From Neopestalotiopsis rosae (Eukaryota; Ascomycota; Sordariomycetes; Amphisphaeriales; Sporocadaceae): a stretch of DNA of 64,000 nt. The stretch lies in assembly GCA_023078685.1 (NCBI GenBank), contig JALGAS010000006.1:1488001-1552000 (forward strand). The letters are read 5' to 3'. Positions 31,808-44,417 of this stretch are shown here, in pieces; the stretch's first letter is position 1, and every line of letters starts with the position of its first letter. The notes under the pieces are model-generated. The model did not search any database, had not been told where the DNA came from, and was given only the letters and a program-made list of their open reading frames with translations. A program made the translations under genes and the position numbers.

Positions 31808-33552
31808 TCACTCCTCCTTCTCCCTGCGCTCCTTGAGGTTGATACCAAGGCCGGAAAGAATGTCAGTCAGGCCCCCAGCGCCTCCACCGGTGGCGCCGCC
31901 GAGGAGAGAGGTGAGAGCATCTGTGCTTGCGGCTTGTCCGTTGGCGGCACCAGCATCAGCAGTAGCTCCGCCGGTAAGTTGACCGATGAGAGACGAAAGC
32001 GCATCGCCACCAGCAGCTTGGCCGGCGGCGGCATCACCAGCGGCGGCAGTAGCATCGGCGGCGGCAGCGGAATCAGTGGCGTTGGCGGCGGCAGCATTGT
32101 CGGCGTTGTTGTTGCCCTTGTTCTTCTTGCCCTTGGTGGCGCCAGTGTCGGCGGCGGTTCCGTTGGCGGCAGCGGCGGTGGCATCCGCAGCAGCAGCAGC
32201 CTTTGCGGCGGCCTTGGCGGCCTTCTTTGCGGCCTTGGAGTCGGCGGCGGAGTCGGCGGCAGTTCCGTTGGCGGCGGCGGCAGTGGCATCTTGAGCGGCG
32301 GCAGCCTTCGCGGCGGCCTTGGCGGCCTTCTTAGCAGCCTTAGAGTCGGCAGCGGAATTAGTGGCGGTTCCGTTGGCGGCGGCGGCGGCGCCGGTGGCAT
32401 CTGCAGCAGCGGCGTCGGTGGCGGCGGCAGCCTTGGCAGCAGCCTTGGATGCTTTGGCGGCGGCCTTTGCGGCCTTCTTTGAAGCCTTGGCATCTCCTGC
32501 GCTGGCTGTGCCGTTGTTGGCAGCAGCATCAGTAGCAGTAGCAGTGGCAGCGTCCGTGGCCGTGGCCGTGGCATCGGTGGCAGCGGCATCGGTGGCAGCA
32601 GCGTCAGTGGCAGCAGCGTCAGTGGCAGCAGCGTCAGTGGCAGCAGCATCGGTAGCAGTTGCGTCAGCGTTGTTGTCGTTGTTCTTGTTCTTCTTCCTGG
32701 GCACGAGAGGCTGGTTAAAGGCACGAGCCATCAGGCGACGTCTGGTGCTGGCGTCAGTAGCATCCGTAGCGGCGGCGGCTGATGCAGAGGCGACAGCGGT
32801 GTCAACGCTGGCTGTAGCTACGACAGCGGTAGCGGTGTCGACGCTCGCCGTCGCAGCGGCGGCGGCTGAAGCTGAGGCAGCAGAAGCAGCTGCAGCCTTG
32901 GATGCTTTGGCGGCGGCCTTTGCGGCCTTCTTTGCAGCCTTGGCATCTGCTGCGGTAGCAGTGCCCGCATTCGCGGCGTTGGCATTGGCGGCATTCGCAT
33001 TGGCGGCATTAGCATTTGCTGCATTTGCGTTCGCTGCGTTAGCATTGTTGTTGGCGTTAGCATTTGCAGCATTTGCGTTGGCGTTAGCATTGCCATTCTA
33101 TAGTAGTTGTTAGTGATGAGTGATTTTGTATAAGAGGCATAGGACACGTCTGTTAGAAGATCCAGATATAGATATCACTTACAGCATTGGCAGCGTTGGC
33201 GGCAGCAGCATTGGCAGCAGCGCCATTTGCCTATTTCCAAGATAAGTCATGTGTCTTGATACCAAGGCCCTATAAAACAGAACTCACGTTTCCTTTGCCA
33301 CCCTTGCCCTTGCCCTTGCCTTGTCGAGGCAGAAGCTCTACGCCATAGTTGGGTACAGCTCTGGCAGCAGAGTCTATTCACGGAGGTGAACATTAGTATC
33401 TCGAAATGTTTTGACAAGTTTGATAATGGTAGATGCTTACTGTGGTCATAGGCCATGCGAGGTGCCACATCTTGTTCGCGGACAGCTGGAAGAGAAACCA
33501 CCAAGTTGGCAGAAGCTGCCAGCAGCAACAGAGCAGTGCCGAAGTTCTTCAT
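31808..33552 (-). CDS. Secreted Ala-rich tandem-repeat protein
   Basis: Four exons on the minus strand are 33552..33441, 33373..33288, 33230..33183 and 33097..31808 (introns 67, 57 and 85 nt, all GTRAGY...TAG), giving 511 aa. MKNFGTALLLLAASANLVVS is a signal peptide. Next are a short Gly/Lys run (PRQGKGKGKGGKGN), Asn/Ala repeats of NANAA type (about residues 83-125) and a Kex2-like RRR at 201-203. Then come six TDAAA pentads (about 230-259). Four Lys/Ala modules of the form KAAKKAAKAAAKA lie near 133-153, 285-308, 333-350 and 368-386. The last three alternate with an ATAAAANGTAADSAA linker that carries N-glycosylation sequons. The C-terminus is less repetitive (ALSSLIGQLTGG, ALTSLLGG, LTDILSGLG). 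There are no Cys residues after the signal peptide. I do not recognise a family; a cell-wall, effector-like or ice- or membrane-interacting role is conjecture. Confidence 0.8.
31990..32680 (-). repeat. Coding tandem repeats (TDAAA and Lys/Ala modules)
   Basis: Within exon 4, TDAAA pentads are followed by modules of about 35 residues, each a Lys/Ala helix-like stretch plus an Ala/Asn/Thr linker. The last three modules are almost identical at DNA level, for example GCGGCGGCCTTGGCGGCC near 32205 and again near 32310, which suggests recent unit duplication. Confidence 0.8.
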
Positions 33553-36500
33553 CGTGACGATAGAAGCTAGAATAAATGTAAAATGGGAGAAAAGACCGGC
33601 TTGATTAGGCAATCTAAAGTGAATGAGAGTTGCCGAAGAAGAAGAAGAAAACACGAGCCCAGCTGTGTCTGTGTCAGCCTCGTCACGATTGTATGTCTCT
33701 GGCAAAGCTTATGTATGGTATAGCTTACCTCTGTATGCAAGAACCGAAAAGAAATACTAGATGACAGAGAAGGTGGATGTCGAGTGTGCAAAAGAAGATC
33801 GGTTAGAACGGCACCTGGGAGAGTATAGTATTTATGGTCGTCCAAGAAGTCAAGAGCCTCAGATCGTTCGGGAAACACTTGATGCTGATCACAGGGATAT
33901 GTCAACATCGCTACCACACTTGCACACACCAGACACACATTCCATCCTTCTTTCCAGACCATGATTAGAGTTTGTGAGAAACCAGCATCCTAGCATCCCA
34001 GCATCTCAACATCCCAGTATTGGCACAGCACCGGCGGTAAACCATGTCCTAATCCAGAAACCGAGGAATATGCTTGCTTGAGCGGTGATATCGGAGGTTG
34101 CGATCGCTCACCATCCTTCCAAACGTGCGGCTCTGCGCCATTCTGGCCAATAAGAAATATCGGTAGTCAATGCTCGAAACGCGGAAGTTGTGTTATAAGA
34201 TGCTTTCTGAGGGAGATCATACAAGTGGGGTTGTGAAGGTGGAACAGCTGGGGGTCGAGTCGAGGAATCCTCTGGGAAGCGACCGGGGTTGGCTTCTGAG
34301 TTGTGGCGAGAAGAACTCAGAAGCGAATAATGGTCTGGGCGTCTTGTCTTGGATGGGTATTGGTTTCGATCTCCGCGCGACGGCAGTTGCCAAGAAATCT
34401 TTATTTAGATTTTGGACTGATGTCGATCTCAAGCAACTAGGAAAATAAAAGAAGAGGCTCCGATGATACCATCATAGGTAGTAAGTAGTATGGGGGAGTT
34501 GGGCTAGGCCTCAAGTGCTTTTCTTTTCAAACCGGAGATCAAACGCGGACCACTTCGAGATCAAACGTGCGCCCCCATGAAGCGAAGCGACCCAAAACCC
34601 ACACCCCGGTCCCCCGCGCTGACTTGGGTGCGTGCGCCAAGCATCCAAGTTCCAACTGCCGCTCGCTCGCTGGGTTTTTTGTTGATCATCAGTAGCAACA
34701 TCGCATGTAACATCAGGAGAGAAAAGGGGAAACATGAGCCTACACACACGTGCGAGAGCAGGACCAAGACCAGTGTTTTCAGATGACAGCAGCGAAGATC
34801 CCAAGCAAAACCTCAAGCTGGAGGCGCAGCGCCAAAGAACCCGTCACACCACTAGGTCAAGTCGTGATGCAAGTCGTCGTTGTTTCATGGAAGCGTATGA
34901 TTCCGGTTCCAAAGGCCAAGTATTCATCGTATGAATTTCCTCGCCAAGCCACCCTAGCGCTCGCCCAACCAGTGATTTTGAGCCTTTTCATAGACGACCA
35001 CCACGGTGATTTCAACAGCAAAGACAAGATGACAGCCGCTCGAACATTTTGACAAACAACATGGCAGGACGAAAGATCAAAACCGCATTGATATTACCGG
35101 ATGCCAAGAGTAGACAGTCTATTATAAGATTTGGGCGCTACCGCCGGCGTAAATATAGTTGGACTGATCGTGTACTAGTCCTACAATGGCGGAGAGTATA
35201 GTACGCTGTAAAATAGCGTACAGGGAAGACATCGTGATGTGGGGCAACCCGAATCCAAGGCACGACTCTGAAAAGAAGCTTAAACTGCGTAATCATTTTC
35301 ATAGCCTGTCGTAGTATCGTTTGGAGCAAGGCCTCTACGGGATAGACTCCACTGATTCTGGAGCATGATGCCTTCGCTTCCACGGAAATGCACCTAGTGC
35401 TGCGGTTTATACTGGATCTCGGCACTCTTGATCTTGGATACTCACATCTATTATGCTTGCCCATCACAGCGTCAAGCTCGAGCAACACAAGTTCTACTTG
35501 ATATTCTATATGTCATTTGAATTATCGACGATACGACTGAGTTGGTGCCTGGACAATCATATTCATAAAGTATGCCCTGTAGGCAGCCGCAGCCTCTTGT
35601 GCTTCTCATCATCTCCAACTCGCTTGATTCACGGCCTGGCTCATTGAATTTGATCTGCACGCTGACCTGGATTATATTTGTTAAGCAAAGCACTCGTGCC
35701 GAGGGCTTTGGGGTCTTTGCGAGTCATTACAAGCATGGACGGCGATCTGTTGGAGCGAAACAACTCGACTCCTCTTGAGCCGTGGGCCCTGGCTGTCTTG
35801 TGTTCCACCTTCCCGGCCGGTATCCATTGTCAATGCATTCCGGGGCCCCATCAAAGAGGATATAAACCCGGAGGGCTTCCAAGCGCTCGCTGTTTGAGAT
35901 TGCACTGCCTCCTTTTCCTTCGTTGTAGACAAGTCGAGGTATGTCATATCCTAAATTAAGCCCAGGTATGGTCCATGGTACCATCTAATACAAGGTCTTT
36001 ACATCTTCAAAATCTTCTAATGCTATCAGCTTTTCATGACCTCTGATAATGAGGAACTTGGTATTGCCGGCAATCACATCATCAATGCTCATTCTTGAAC
36101 CATCATACTATCGAAGAGGAAAACCTAAGAAATGTGTTTGCAGCAAAATTTCATGCTCAGTCTGCTTGGGAGTCCTGTCGTCATGATGAATGGTTATTTG
36201 TTAATAATCTTGAGCTAATGCTCGCAGTGACTGCTGGAGAATTCCGACGCGATCTGCTTCCTTTCTTTGATTCATATCAACATCATATCACGAGGACCAT
36301 GAGCTGTGGCTTGAGGAACATTGCATTGAACCTGCACTGACATCTAGACCTGTCATGTTTTGCATGGTTAAGCTCGATCTTCTCTCTCACACACACACGT
36401 CTGCAATTGCGTATTTCTCTAGATGGTCAAATGCAGTGACATGCAAATCATTATGTTCCTGCAACAGTTCGTGAAATGCTTGACTTCAACTCGCAGTCAG

Positions 36501-38200
36501 GTCAAAACTTTTCTCAACTACTCATGTGAACCCTAAAGATATGTAGAACCTCATGGTGAAGTAGACCTGACACTTTCCTGTAAAATGTGCATCACCATGA
36601 AGCCAATCTTGCAGGAAGCTTGAATCTATAACCATTGAGCTAAACACAGCTGAATCTTCTGGCCGCATTCTCGTGAGGCCAAAAACTTTGTTAATGACAA
36701 TCGATCACGATATGGCTTGGATATAATATTAACATCAATACCACGAACGGAGGATGAAGATTCGGCAGAAACGCATGAAACAATCTTGAAGCCATCGAAG
36801 CCATTATGAACTCAGCCTCCTGCACACATCATAAATTATCGACCTTATCAAACTGACCCCGAACCTCATAGCGAAGTCATCGCATCATGATTGAAGCCTT
36901 TCGACCCTCTCCGCCTCAATTATGCTCCACGATGCACTGGATAAACCGATAGTCACAATGAGATTGAGCTTTGGATAATTGAACTCAGTCGTGCAACACG
37001 GGGTCCACTGCATATAAGTGAAGAGAAAACGCCCAGCCAGTGAAGCCATCATGGCTGATCGCTCCCACAACCTACACGGCTGTGGAGTAATAGGACCGAT
37101 TGACCGAGTTCTGCTCTCCTTAGCCAAAAACGTTATGCAGCCACAGCCCGGTTTTGCTTGCCTCCTGCTCGAGCTATACATGACCGTGGCTTATTAGCAT
37201 TTGATCCGCATCGATGCCTCGTAGAGTCTGGTGCTTTGACTGATATCGACTTCTTCAACCCCCTTCATATGTGGTCAGCCACAAGCCACCGTATTCCTTC
37301 CATCATGAACACGAGAACATTTGTCCAATCAAGAGATGGTTTCAGCAAGTGCCTGAGCAAATATCAGTGCGGTCTGACAAGTTGGTTCCCCTGGAACCAT
37401 AGTTTTCAGGATAGATGCTAATGGTCTACTACATATTGTGACATCCGTAGAGGCTCTACGGAATGATTTGGAAGAAACTTGCTCGCGCTACTGAACCGGG
37501 ATGTAAAATGAGGCTCTGCGTGGCGTTTTCCTTCACTGCAAATTTAACCCCTACGAAGGGTTTGAGGAGCGGGCGTGCATATTATTCTAGTTCACCCAAT
37601 CAAGCCACTTCACAACCGAAAATGTACGAACCCATGTGAGTGCACTCTGAGAATTCGCGATATGCATCACGTGGAACTCAATGTCTTATTCAATGCAAAC
37701 CCTTCAAAGTGATATAAGTAGAGAAATCACAAATGTCAACATGGATTCCACAGACCCAATGTAGAACCGAAGTCAAAAGAACTGAGAAGTGATTCACTTT
37801 CGCGTGATTGATGAAATACATTATGAACCACTGGATGGTATAAGACTATTATAATCGTGCTCGAACTGCTTTCCCCAGATATTATATGACAGGACCCACG
37901 CTCGCCAAGTCGTCTGTTATAGCAAAAGTAGTAGTATTCAGAAAAGTCACTCTAACGCAAATTTGGATGAAGACAGACATGGCTCAATCGCACGACAAAT
38001 AATAATGATATACAGTCATTGCGATAAGCTATGATCTGCAGAGGAGCATAATTAGCCTGATGGCTGCTAGTTGCCAGATAAGACTGCAGCACCATAATGA
38101 TTTGTTGGAGAAATTAAGACGCGGTATACTATTAGAACCCGCGCGCCGCGCACGCACGCACGGGTCTGGCTTGGAATGCAAAAGACGCGTTTAAAAAAAA
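33553..38200. other. Gene-free stretch (left part), 4.6 kb
   Basis: No ORF here has a recognisable domain, splice context or codon pattern of a gene. The first 400 bp contains the promoter of the Ala-rich gene, with a TATAAATA-like CATAAATACTATA on the minus strand near 33820. An imprecise AGCATCCC-type repeat lies at about 33985-34018. From about 35.9 to 38.1 kb the sequence is more AT-rich than its surroundings. It may be decayed sequence, but I could not identify a parent transposon or an obvious RIP signature by eye. Confidence 0.4.
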
Positions 38201-41070
38201 AGTCAGCACAGCATGCCAATGGCCGCGCAAACACGGCAGCAAGCAAGAATGTGACTTTTGTTTGCCCGTGTATGGCGGAAATTATGACATCATTAGCAAA
38301 TAATTTTTTGTGACTCTCGTGATGCTCAGAGAGTATACAAAGCTATGCCGTTGTCGGCCTGTAAAAGGAAGCTTCTCTTCCTTCATGTGCAAAAGAGCCT
38401 CCCTATGGCTGCATGATGCTAGGACAATATGTAGTTTAGTATAGATTGTCGTCATCCTTAGGACCTTAGCATCTTTATCTATCGCAGACTGCCTGGCCAA
38501 TGACGAGGGCTTCTGGGCTGACTCGCAGCAGTGTTCGAGACGATGCGGAGTACAGTGTCTGAGGCACTGGTTACCCGCGAGTACTTGCTGTGAATCCGGT
38601 CGGACTCCTTGCAACTCGCGTCTGGTCAGCCAGCCCGCCTGCATTGATGGAGCAACCAGCGCTTGCCTAGGGTCAATGCGCCATTCCTGTCGCGACGATA
38701 TTGAGACCAACACGAAAAATTGCCAGTCTGGTGCGACGCGACACTTATCAGTGCTGGAGCCTGGTCCTCAATCACAAAAGTCCACAAAGAGAATATTCTA
38801 GACACGCGCGACAACAGACGACAATATCATGACACCAGACTTCTACTTGTGCGATGCTCGAGATGAGCATGCAACCGGATTTTTGGGTTGATAAGGCCAC
38901 GTCGGCTGACTCTGAAGGTGCGACAGGAAAGAAGGCTGTGATTGCGACATGTTTGTGGTTACCATCGCGTGTGAGTCATAAAAAAAAAGCTGCGACGCTT
39001 CACGACGGATGGCTGAACGAGGCTGGGTTGTTATGTGTGTGCGTGTGTGTGTGCCGACAGCAGGCGAAATTTTTTTTAAGGAATCAGAAAAAAAAAAAAG
39101 ACAAGACCCAAGGTTTCCGCAGGGGTGACGCTCCTGGGAAATGAGCTGATTGCCGGTCATGATGAAACCTTGCTTACGAGTACCCACCCGCGACTTGTCG
39201 GCCATTCGAGACACTGGCAGCGATGGATCCTGGAGACGGTCGAGCCAGTCAAAACCTAGCATCTCGATGGTCCAGGCAGGCGAAAGAAGTGGATGCGAAG
39301 GAACCTGTCAGAAACCAATAGTACTACTGCGCGTGCGTCAGAGCAGGACACGTCGACCAGATGACTGACATCGTGGGAGACTTGTCTAACTGTTGATCTT
39401 GGGAAGGCTCAGCTTTGAGGAAGGGAAGAGTTTTCTTCGGGGGCGATAAGAGAAAAGAGAGCGAAAAAAGAATCCTGATCCGTTGTACAATACCAGAATG
39501 CAATGAACCATGGTATTAAAGTCGTTTTCATGTGTCTCGGAAATGATGAGAACCAGGGCCTGTCTCCTGGGGGGCCAGCAACGGAATAGTGACGGGGTAA
39601 AGAAAGCAAGAGAACCCTATCAAGCCGCCTCTAGCCAAGCACAACTTTTTATTTTCTTTCGCTGGTCGAAAATATCTTGTGTTGACAGGAGACGCGGCGC
39701 GGAATGGTGGAAATTGCTCTTTTCGATACAACAAGTCGCACACTTTGCAACCAAAGCGGATCAGCAAAACAAACATAAGCGTACGAAGAGTGTAGTTAAG
39801 ACCACAGACTTGTGTCGCTGGCCGTCGCAGTCATTGTCTTGTTTCGCCAGGTTGCATCTGCGCACGGGAAGAGGGTGATGATGATATGACAATGCGAGGC
39901 GAGGCGAGGCGATGCGATGTGACGAAGATGTCTTTGTATGCGCTTGATTCTTTTTGGTTCGTTGTGGTTGAAAAAGTCCCAGGAAGCCAAGCACGCCGCT
40001 GAGGCAGAGCCGATCCAGGCATTAGCCAGAAAGAGCAAAAATGGGACAAAAACACAGAGGGAGATGGGAGGGGCAAGTGTTTCAGCGGATGCGCTCTGCT
40101 GAGATCCATCCGAGAAGTTTGCTTTTGATTGGCTTCCGGCGGCAGCACCGGACTTTTGGCTAGTATCTCATTAGCCACAGTGCGCGCTAGAATGGCACCA
40201 AAGAAACAAGGTCGCCCTCGATCCAATGCAGTTCCATTTCAAACCTTTTCTTCTCCTCTCACCTTCATACACTTCTCTAACCCGGCACTTACCTGGTCAA
40301 CCACCACCAAACGAAGAGTGGGAAGGGAGAGGGGTGCAAAAAACCACTTCGACCACACCGGCGCCAGCGAGTCGTGATGCCCTGCGACTCAGTCGTACTT
40401 TGACCAAAGGTCGAGCTGTGGGTGCGAAAACTCTTCTTTTGACTTTTCAATCTTCTTTCAATCTCCCTCCATTCTCCTCAGCCGAGGCACAGACACATGA
40501 GGATGCTTGCAAACAAACACTCGTTCGCTCGCTCAGTCGCTCAGTGTCGCAGCATTTTTTTTATTCAAGTGCATGCACACAAACAAGCCGGCCGCGACGA
40601 TTGCGTCTTTCAAAGGTGAGTGGCTCAGGTAGGGCAACGGATGGGCATTGGCAGCAGCATGCCATGCCATGCCGATGCATGATCTTGGTCGTTTGAGGGC
40701 ACTTTTGCGCTGAGTAGTGGCCCTGGACTGACTGGACTCAACCGGGCGGACCCCCCCTCCCTGGAGGGGAAAGGATAGGACAGGACTGTGTGGCCTAGGG
40801 AGAATGCTGGACTGGCTGGCATATGTCGTACAGTGGAAGAGGGAGCCCTAGCAACGCAGCGAGACTTGTCGGAACACCTGGGGACTGCGATGCAAGGAAG
40901 AGAAAAAAACAAATTAGGAGCAGATAGGGGCCCGATGCCGAGGTCTTATTGGCCGACGCTAAACTAGCGCGCTCACGCACATGGCAGGATTGGTTCAAAT
41001 TTATGGACTCCCGCCACACGAGGGGGGCGTCGCTGCCTTAGAAACGGCTGGCGGCGGTCCTGGGGCCCGA
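38201..41070. other. Gene-free stretch (right part) upstream of TBP
   Basis: This contains only short, low-complexity ORFs (for example minus 38843-39262 and plus 40226-40696) with no family resemblance. Small simple repeats occur, including GTGTGTGTG near 39030 and GGCGAGGCGAG near 39895. It may hold distal regulatory sequence or untranslated RNA. Confidence 0.35.
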
Positions 41071-42388
41071 GATTATAAGAAGGTCGGCTTCCCCCTCATT
41101 TCAAAAAGATTTTGAACCTCCTGCGCGGATTCCCCGACCGACCTAGCCTTACGTATTGCCAGCTGCCAACTTGCCAATACGTCTGGCCTTTTTTATTTGT
41201 CACCTGCCCTCCCAGCTTACCACTCTTCCAACCTCCCCACTTTTAATTCACTGTGGTGACCGGCAGTTGTGCACGCATCCGGCGATTTTTGTTCATCACA
41301 GACAACAAAAAGCCAACCCCCCCAATCGTCAATTGACGTCACACTTTGCATTCATTAATTATCCAGTCCTGCGCTCGTCCATCTGTCTCTTACCAGCCTT
41401 GGCAAGGACAATCGACAAAGACCTTAACCTCGACGACCCTTCTCTGTTCTTGAGAAGCCGTTTCCAGTCTTTCCGATCCTCCCCATTGTCGTCGCTTTCG
41501 ACATTTAGACTCGAGCATTCGCAGAGACCGACGACCGTCTTCTCTCGATCCCTCTTCCGCAATCTCTTCTTTGCACGTCCCGGTTCTCGGTGCCGTGCTG
41601 CTAAAAGAAGATTTCCGCTCCTGTAGACAAGACCCAAAAAGAATTAAAGAAAACCCAAAGTGAGGGAAGGATCCGATTCGAGTCGCTGCCGCCGTCTTTG
41701 TCGCATCGCATCAAACCCGATACCTCGACGACATCGTCAGCGTTCTTTTCGTATTCGACCTCACGCCTCGTATTATCAAAACGTGTGTGTGCTATCTCGT
41801 GGTTTGATACTCATCAACCACTCCATCAGCTATCCATCAGGCCGAGCAGCTCTTGCTGTGTTGGGGAGACATTGACTTGTTCATCTCCTGCACGCCATTT
41901 GGTAAGGCAAAATCTCTCTTTTGTCTCTTTCCAACACCGATGAAGCCCAAGTCAAATATCCCAGTGAACACACCCACCTTCTTGTATTGTCCAATCCAAT
42001 TGTAAGCGCGTTCTGAGCGCCATCCCTCGTCGCTGCATCGCAGCCATTGTGCTTCACCCTGCGCTCCTTCCCCGGACCCACTCAAAAGTTGCAACACTCC
42101 CGTTTGCATATTTTGGCTCCACTATCTTGGATGTCAGTGTCGGCGTTGTCTGCTCACTGAGCAACGGTGTCGAGCTTACATTACAACAATCGACAACAAT
42201 ATTGAGGCATCTCTATTTCTTGGAACCCAATTTTGTTTTCTTAGCACGCGGCGTCGAACCTTTGTCTGCATGCCCCCACCTTCCTGCACATTGCGCATCA
42301 TTCCATTCACAACTCTATTCTAATCAGGCATTCAGATCTGCTTTCTTCGATCAACTGAACACCTAGCGTGATATCTGCATCGGACATC
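41071..42388 (+). promoter_or_regulatory. Probable core promoter and long pyrimidine-rich leader of the TBP gene
   Basis: ATTATAAGAAGG at about 41072 is a TATA-like element. It is followed by more than 1.2 kb of CT-rich sequence with no gene, running to the TBP ATG. A GTAAGG donor (41903) and several CAG/TAG acceptors before 42388 could define a 5'-leader intron. Several short upstream ORFs are present. Transcript extent is inferred. Confidence 0.4.
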
Positions 42389-43340
42389 ATGGAGGGTATT
42401 CAAACTCATCCCGCTACTGCCGCTCAGGCTATGGCCTTCACGGCCCCGGGTTCGCTGTCGTTCCCTGGCGGCGCGCACGAGCTTACCCCGCCTGCCAGCG
42501 GTCCTGCCAAGGGACCCGTCAATGGCCAGCCTGCTGGTGCAGTCAACGGTGCTGGAGTGACACCCGCAACCCCTGCTGCTACTCCTGCTGCGACTCAAGG
42601 TGGTAGTGGTTTGACACCTACCCTTCAGTATGTATTACCTTGATGGCAAGTTCTTCATCATTGTTGCACTCTGTGCTCACATGCATTGTCATTAAAGGAA
42701 CATTGTGGCTACTGTCAACCTGGACTGCCGCTTGGATCTGAAGACCATTGCTCTGCACGCTCGCAATGCTGAGTACAACCCCAAGGTAAGCACCATCAAC
42801 GCGGGGTCCTGCACTACCACCCCGCTTGGCTGCACTTGGTGCTAACATTATTCAGCGTTTCGCTGCCGTTATTATGCGTATCCGTGAGCCGAAGACTACC
42901 GCCCTGATCTTTGCCTCTGGCAAAATGGTTGTTACTGGTGCCAAGTCAGAGGATGACAGCAAGCTTGCTTCGCGCAAGTACGCTCGAATCATTCAGAAGC
43001 TTGGCTTCAACGCCAAGTTCACTGATTTCAAGATTCAGAACATTGTCGGCAGTTGCGACATCAAGTTCCCCATTCGTCTCGAGGGTCTGGCTTCGCGCCA
43101 CCACAACTTCAGCTCCTACGAGCCTGAGTTGTTCCCTGGTCTCATTTACCGCATGATCAAGCCCAAGGTGGTCCTGCTGATTTTCGTATCCGGCAAGATC
43201 GTCCTGACTGGTGCTAAAGTCAGAGAGGTAAGGAACAATTCCCCCTTTGAAGAATGCGGAACTGGACTAACATGCATCAGGAAATTTACCAAGCCTTTGA
43301 GATGATGTACCCTGTCTTGCAAGATTTCCGCAAGGTCTAG
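42389..43340 (+). CDS. TATA-box-binding protein
   Basis: Exons are 42389..42627, 42698..42785, 42856..43227 and 43281..43340, giving 252 aa. All donors are GTATGT, GTAAGC or GTAAGG. The ATG at 42389 follows GGACATC. The N-terminal ~75 residues are a species-variable Ala/Pro/Thr/Gly linker ([16 protein letters not shown]). The highly conserved saddle core then starts [20 protein letters not shown] and contains both direct repeats. These carry the paired motifs [20 protein letters not shown] and [20 protein letters not shown], and the protein ends [16 protein letters not shown] nucleates TFIID, SL1- and TFIIIB-type complexes for all three RNA polymerases. The yeast gene is SPT15. It is convergent with the flavin oxidase gene. 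Confidence 0.97.
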
Positions 43341-44417
43341 GCTTCGCAAACCCCACACCCTGCACTTTCCGACCTCCAAAGTGCTTGTAAGAGTTCGATC
43401 ACCCATAACGAGATCACGAATTCCCCCCGACACAACTTCACGCTTTCAGAGTCTTAACATAACCTGATGCGTGTCGCCTTGTGTTTATGTATCATTTCAA
43501 GTTTCTGCATCGCAACGGCGTTTCATTTGGCATGGCGGCTGGATTTTGGACTGGACCAGAAAATTTGTTTGGTCCCTAGTCCACATAGATTGATTTGCGC
43601 ATTGCATCATGGAGAGCACATGCGCTCCTCGGTGATACTGCTCTAATTCGACACAAAGAAGATGATATAAACGCCACGACTTGAGGTGGTAGAAGTGGCG
43701 CATACCCACAGAAGACAAGCAACGCAACGGTGAAGAGTGGGAAGCAGCAGTTAACGGAAAACACACTGAGTCACAGATGAAATACTCATATTGGTGGACG
43801 TCCCGGCTGAGATGCCTGGCCTCGGCAAATGCATTCCCAATCCTCATGCACTTGCCCATGTTTCCGTAGCTGGCCCAGCCAAGAACAAGGAAAAAAAGTA
43901 AAAACACAGATCGCGGTTCTGTTGGCTTTAGAGCATGAATACATCACCATCGCGAACGCTTTTAAGAGTCTTAGTCCTTAGCAACAGTGAATGTGCAAGT
44001 GTCGGCATTATGGCTGATACTTGATGACTGACTAGTCACTCCTATCCATCGCCTGAGGTGGTGTTTGTTGAAGTGAAACTCCTGCTTGACGCATGCTGAC
44101 CATTGACATTACGAATAACATCTGCTACAAAAGCACTAACGTGTATCTCCAATGATCGACGGCGCAGTATTTGCATTGGGTATCATATTCAAGTGATTCT
44201 ATTGACGTTCTTTATTCACCTCTGATCCATTCAACGACGAAGTCCCGCAGCCTCTGAGGTCTTCAGCTGTTGTATGACACCCACGGCGTTACCATCCAAG
44301 TCAAGATCCTCACCCATAATCTCAATACTTCAGAAAACTATCGTGATCGAAACAAATCGCGTGCTCTCTCATATTCCATTTTCTTACGAATCAAATGTCT
44401 CTGTACAAGGAATGCGC
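43341..44417. other. Spacer between convergent TBP and oxidase genes
   Basis: This 1.1-kb stretch contains 3' flanks. No domain-bearing ORF is seen. Confidence 0.4.

Noticed and set aside
31718..33113. Long plus-strand Gly- and Ala-rich ORFs opposite the Ala-rich gene
   Set aside because: They are reverse-strand readings of GC-rich repeats. The minus strand has a signal peptide and four consistent exons.
38843..39262. 139-codon minus ORF in the gene-free region
   Set aside because: It is low complexity, with no domain or splice context.
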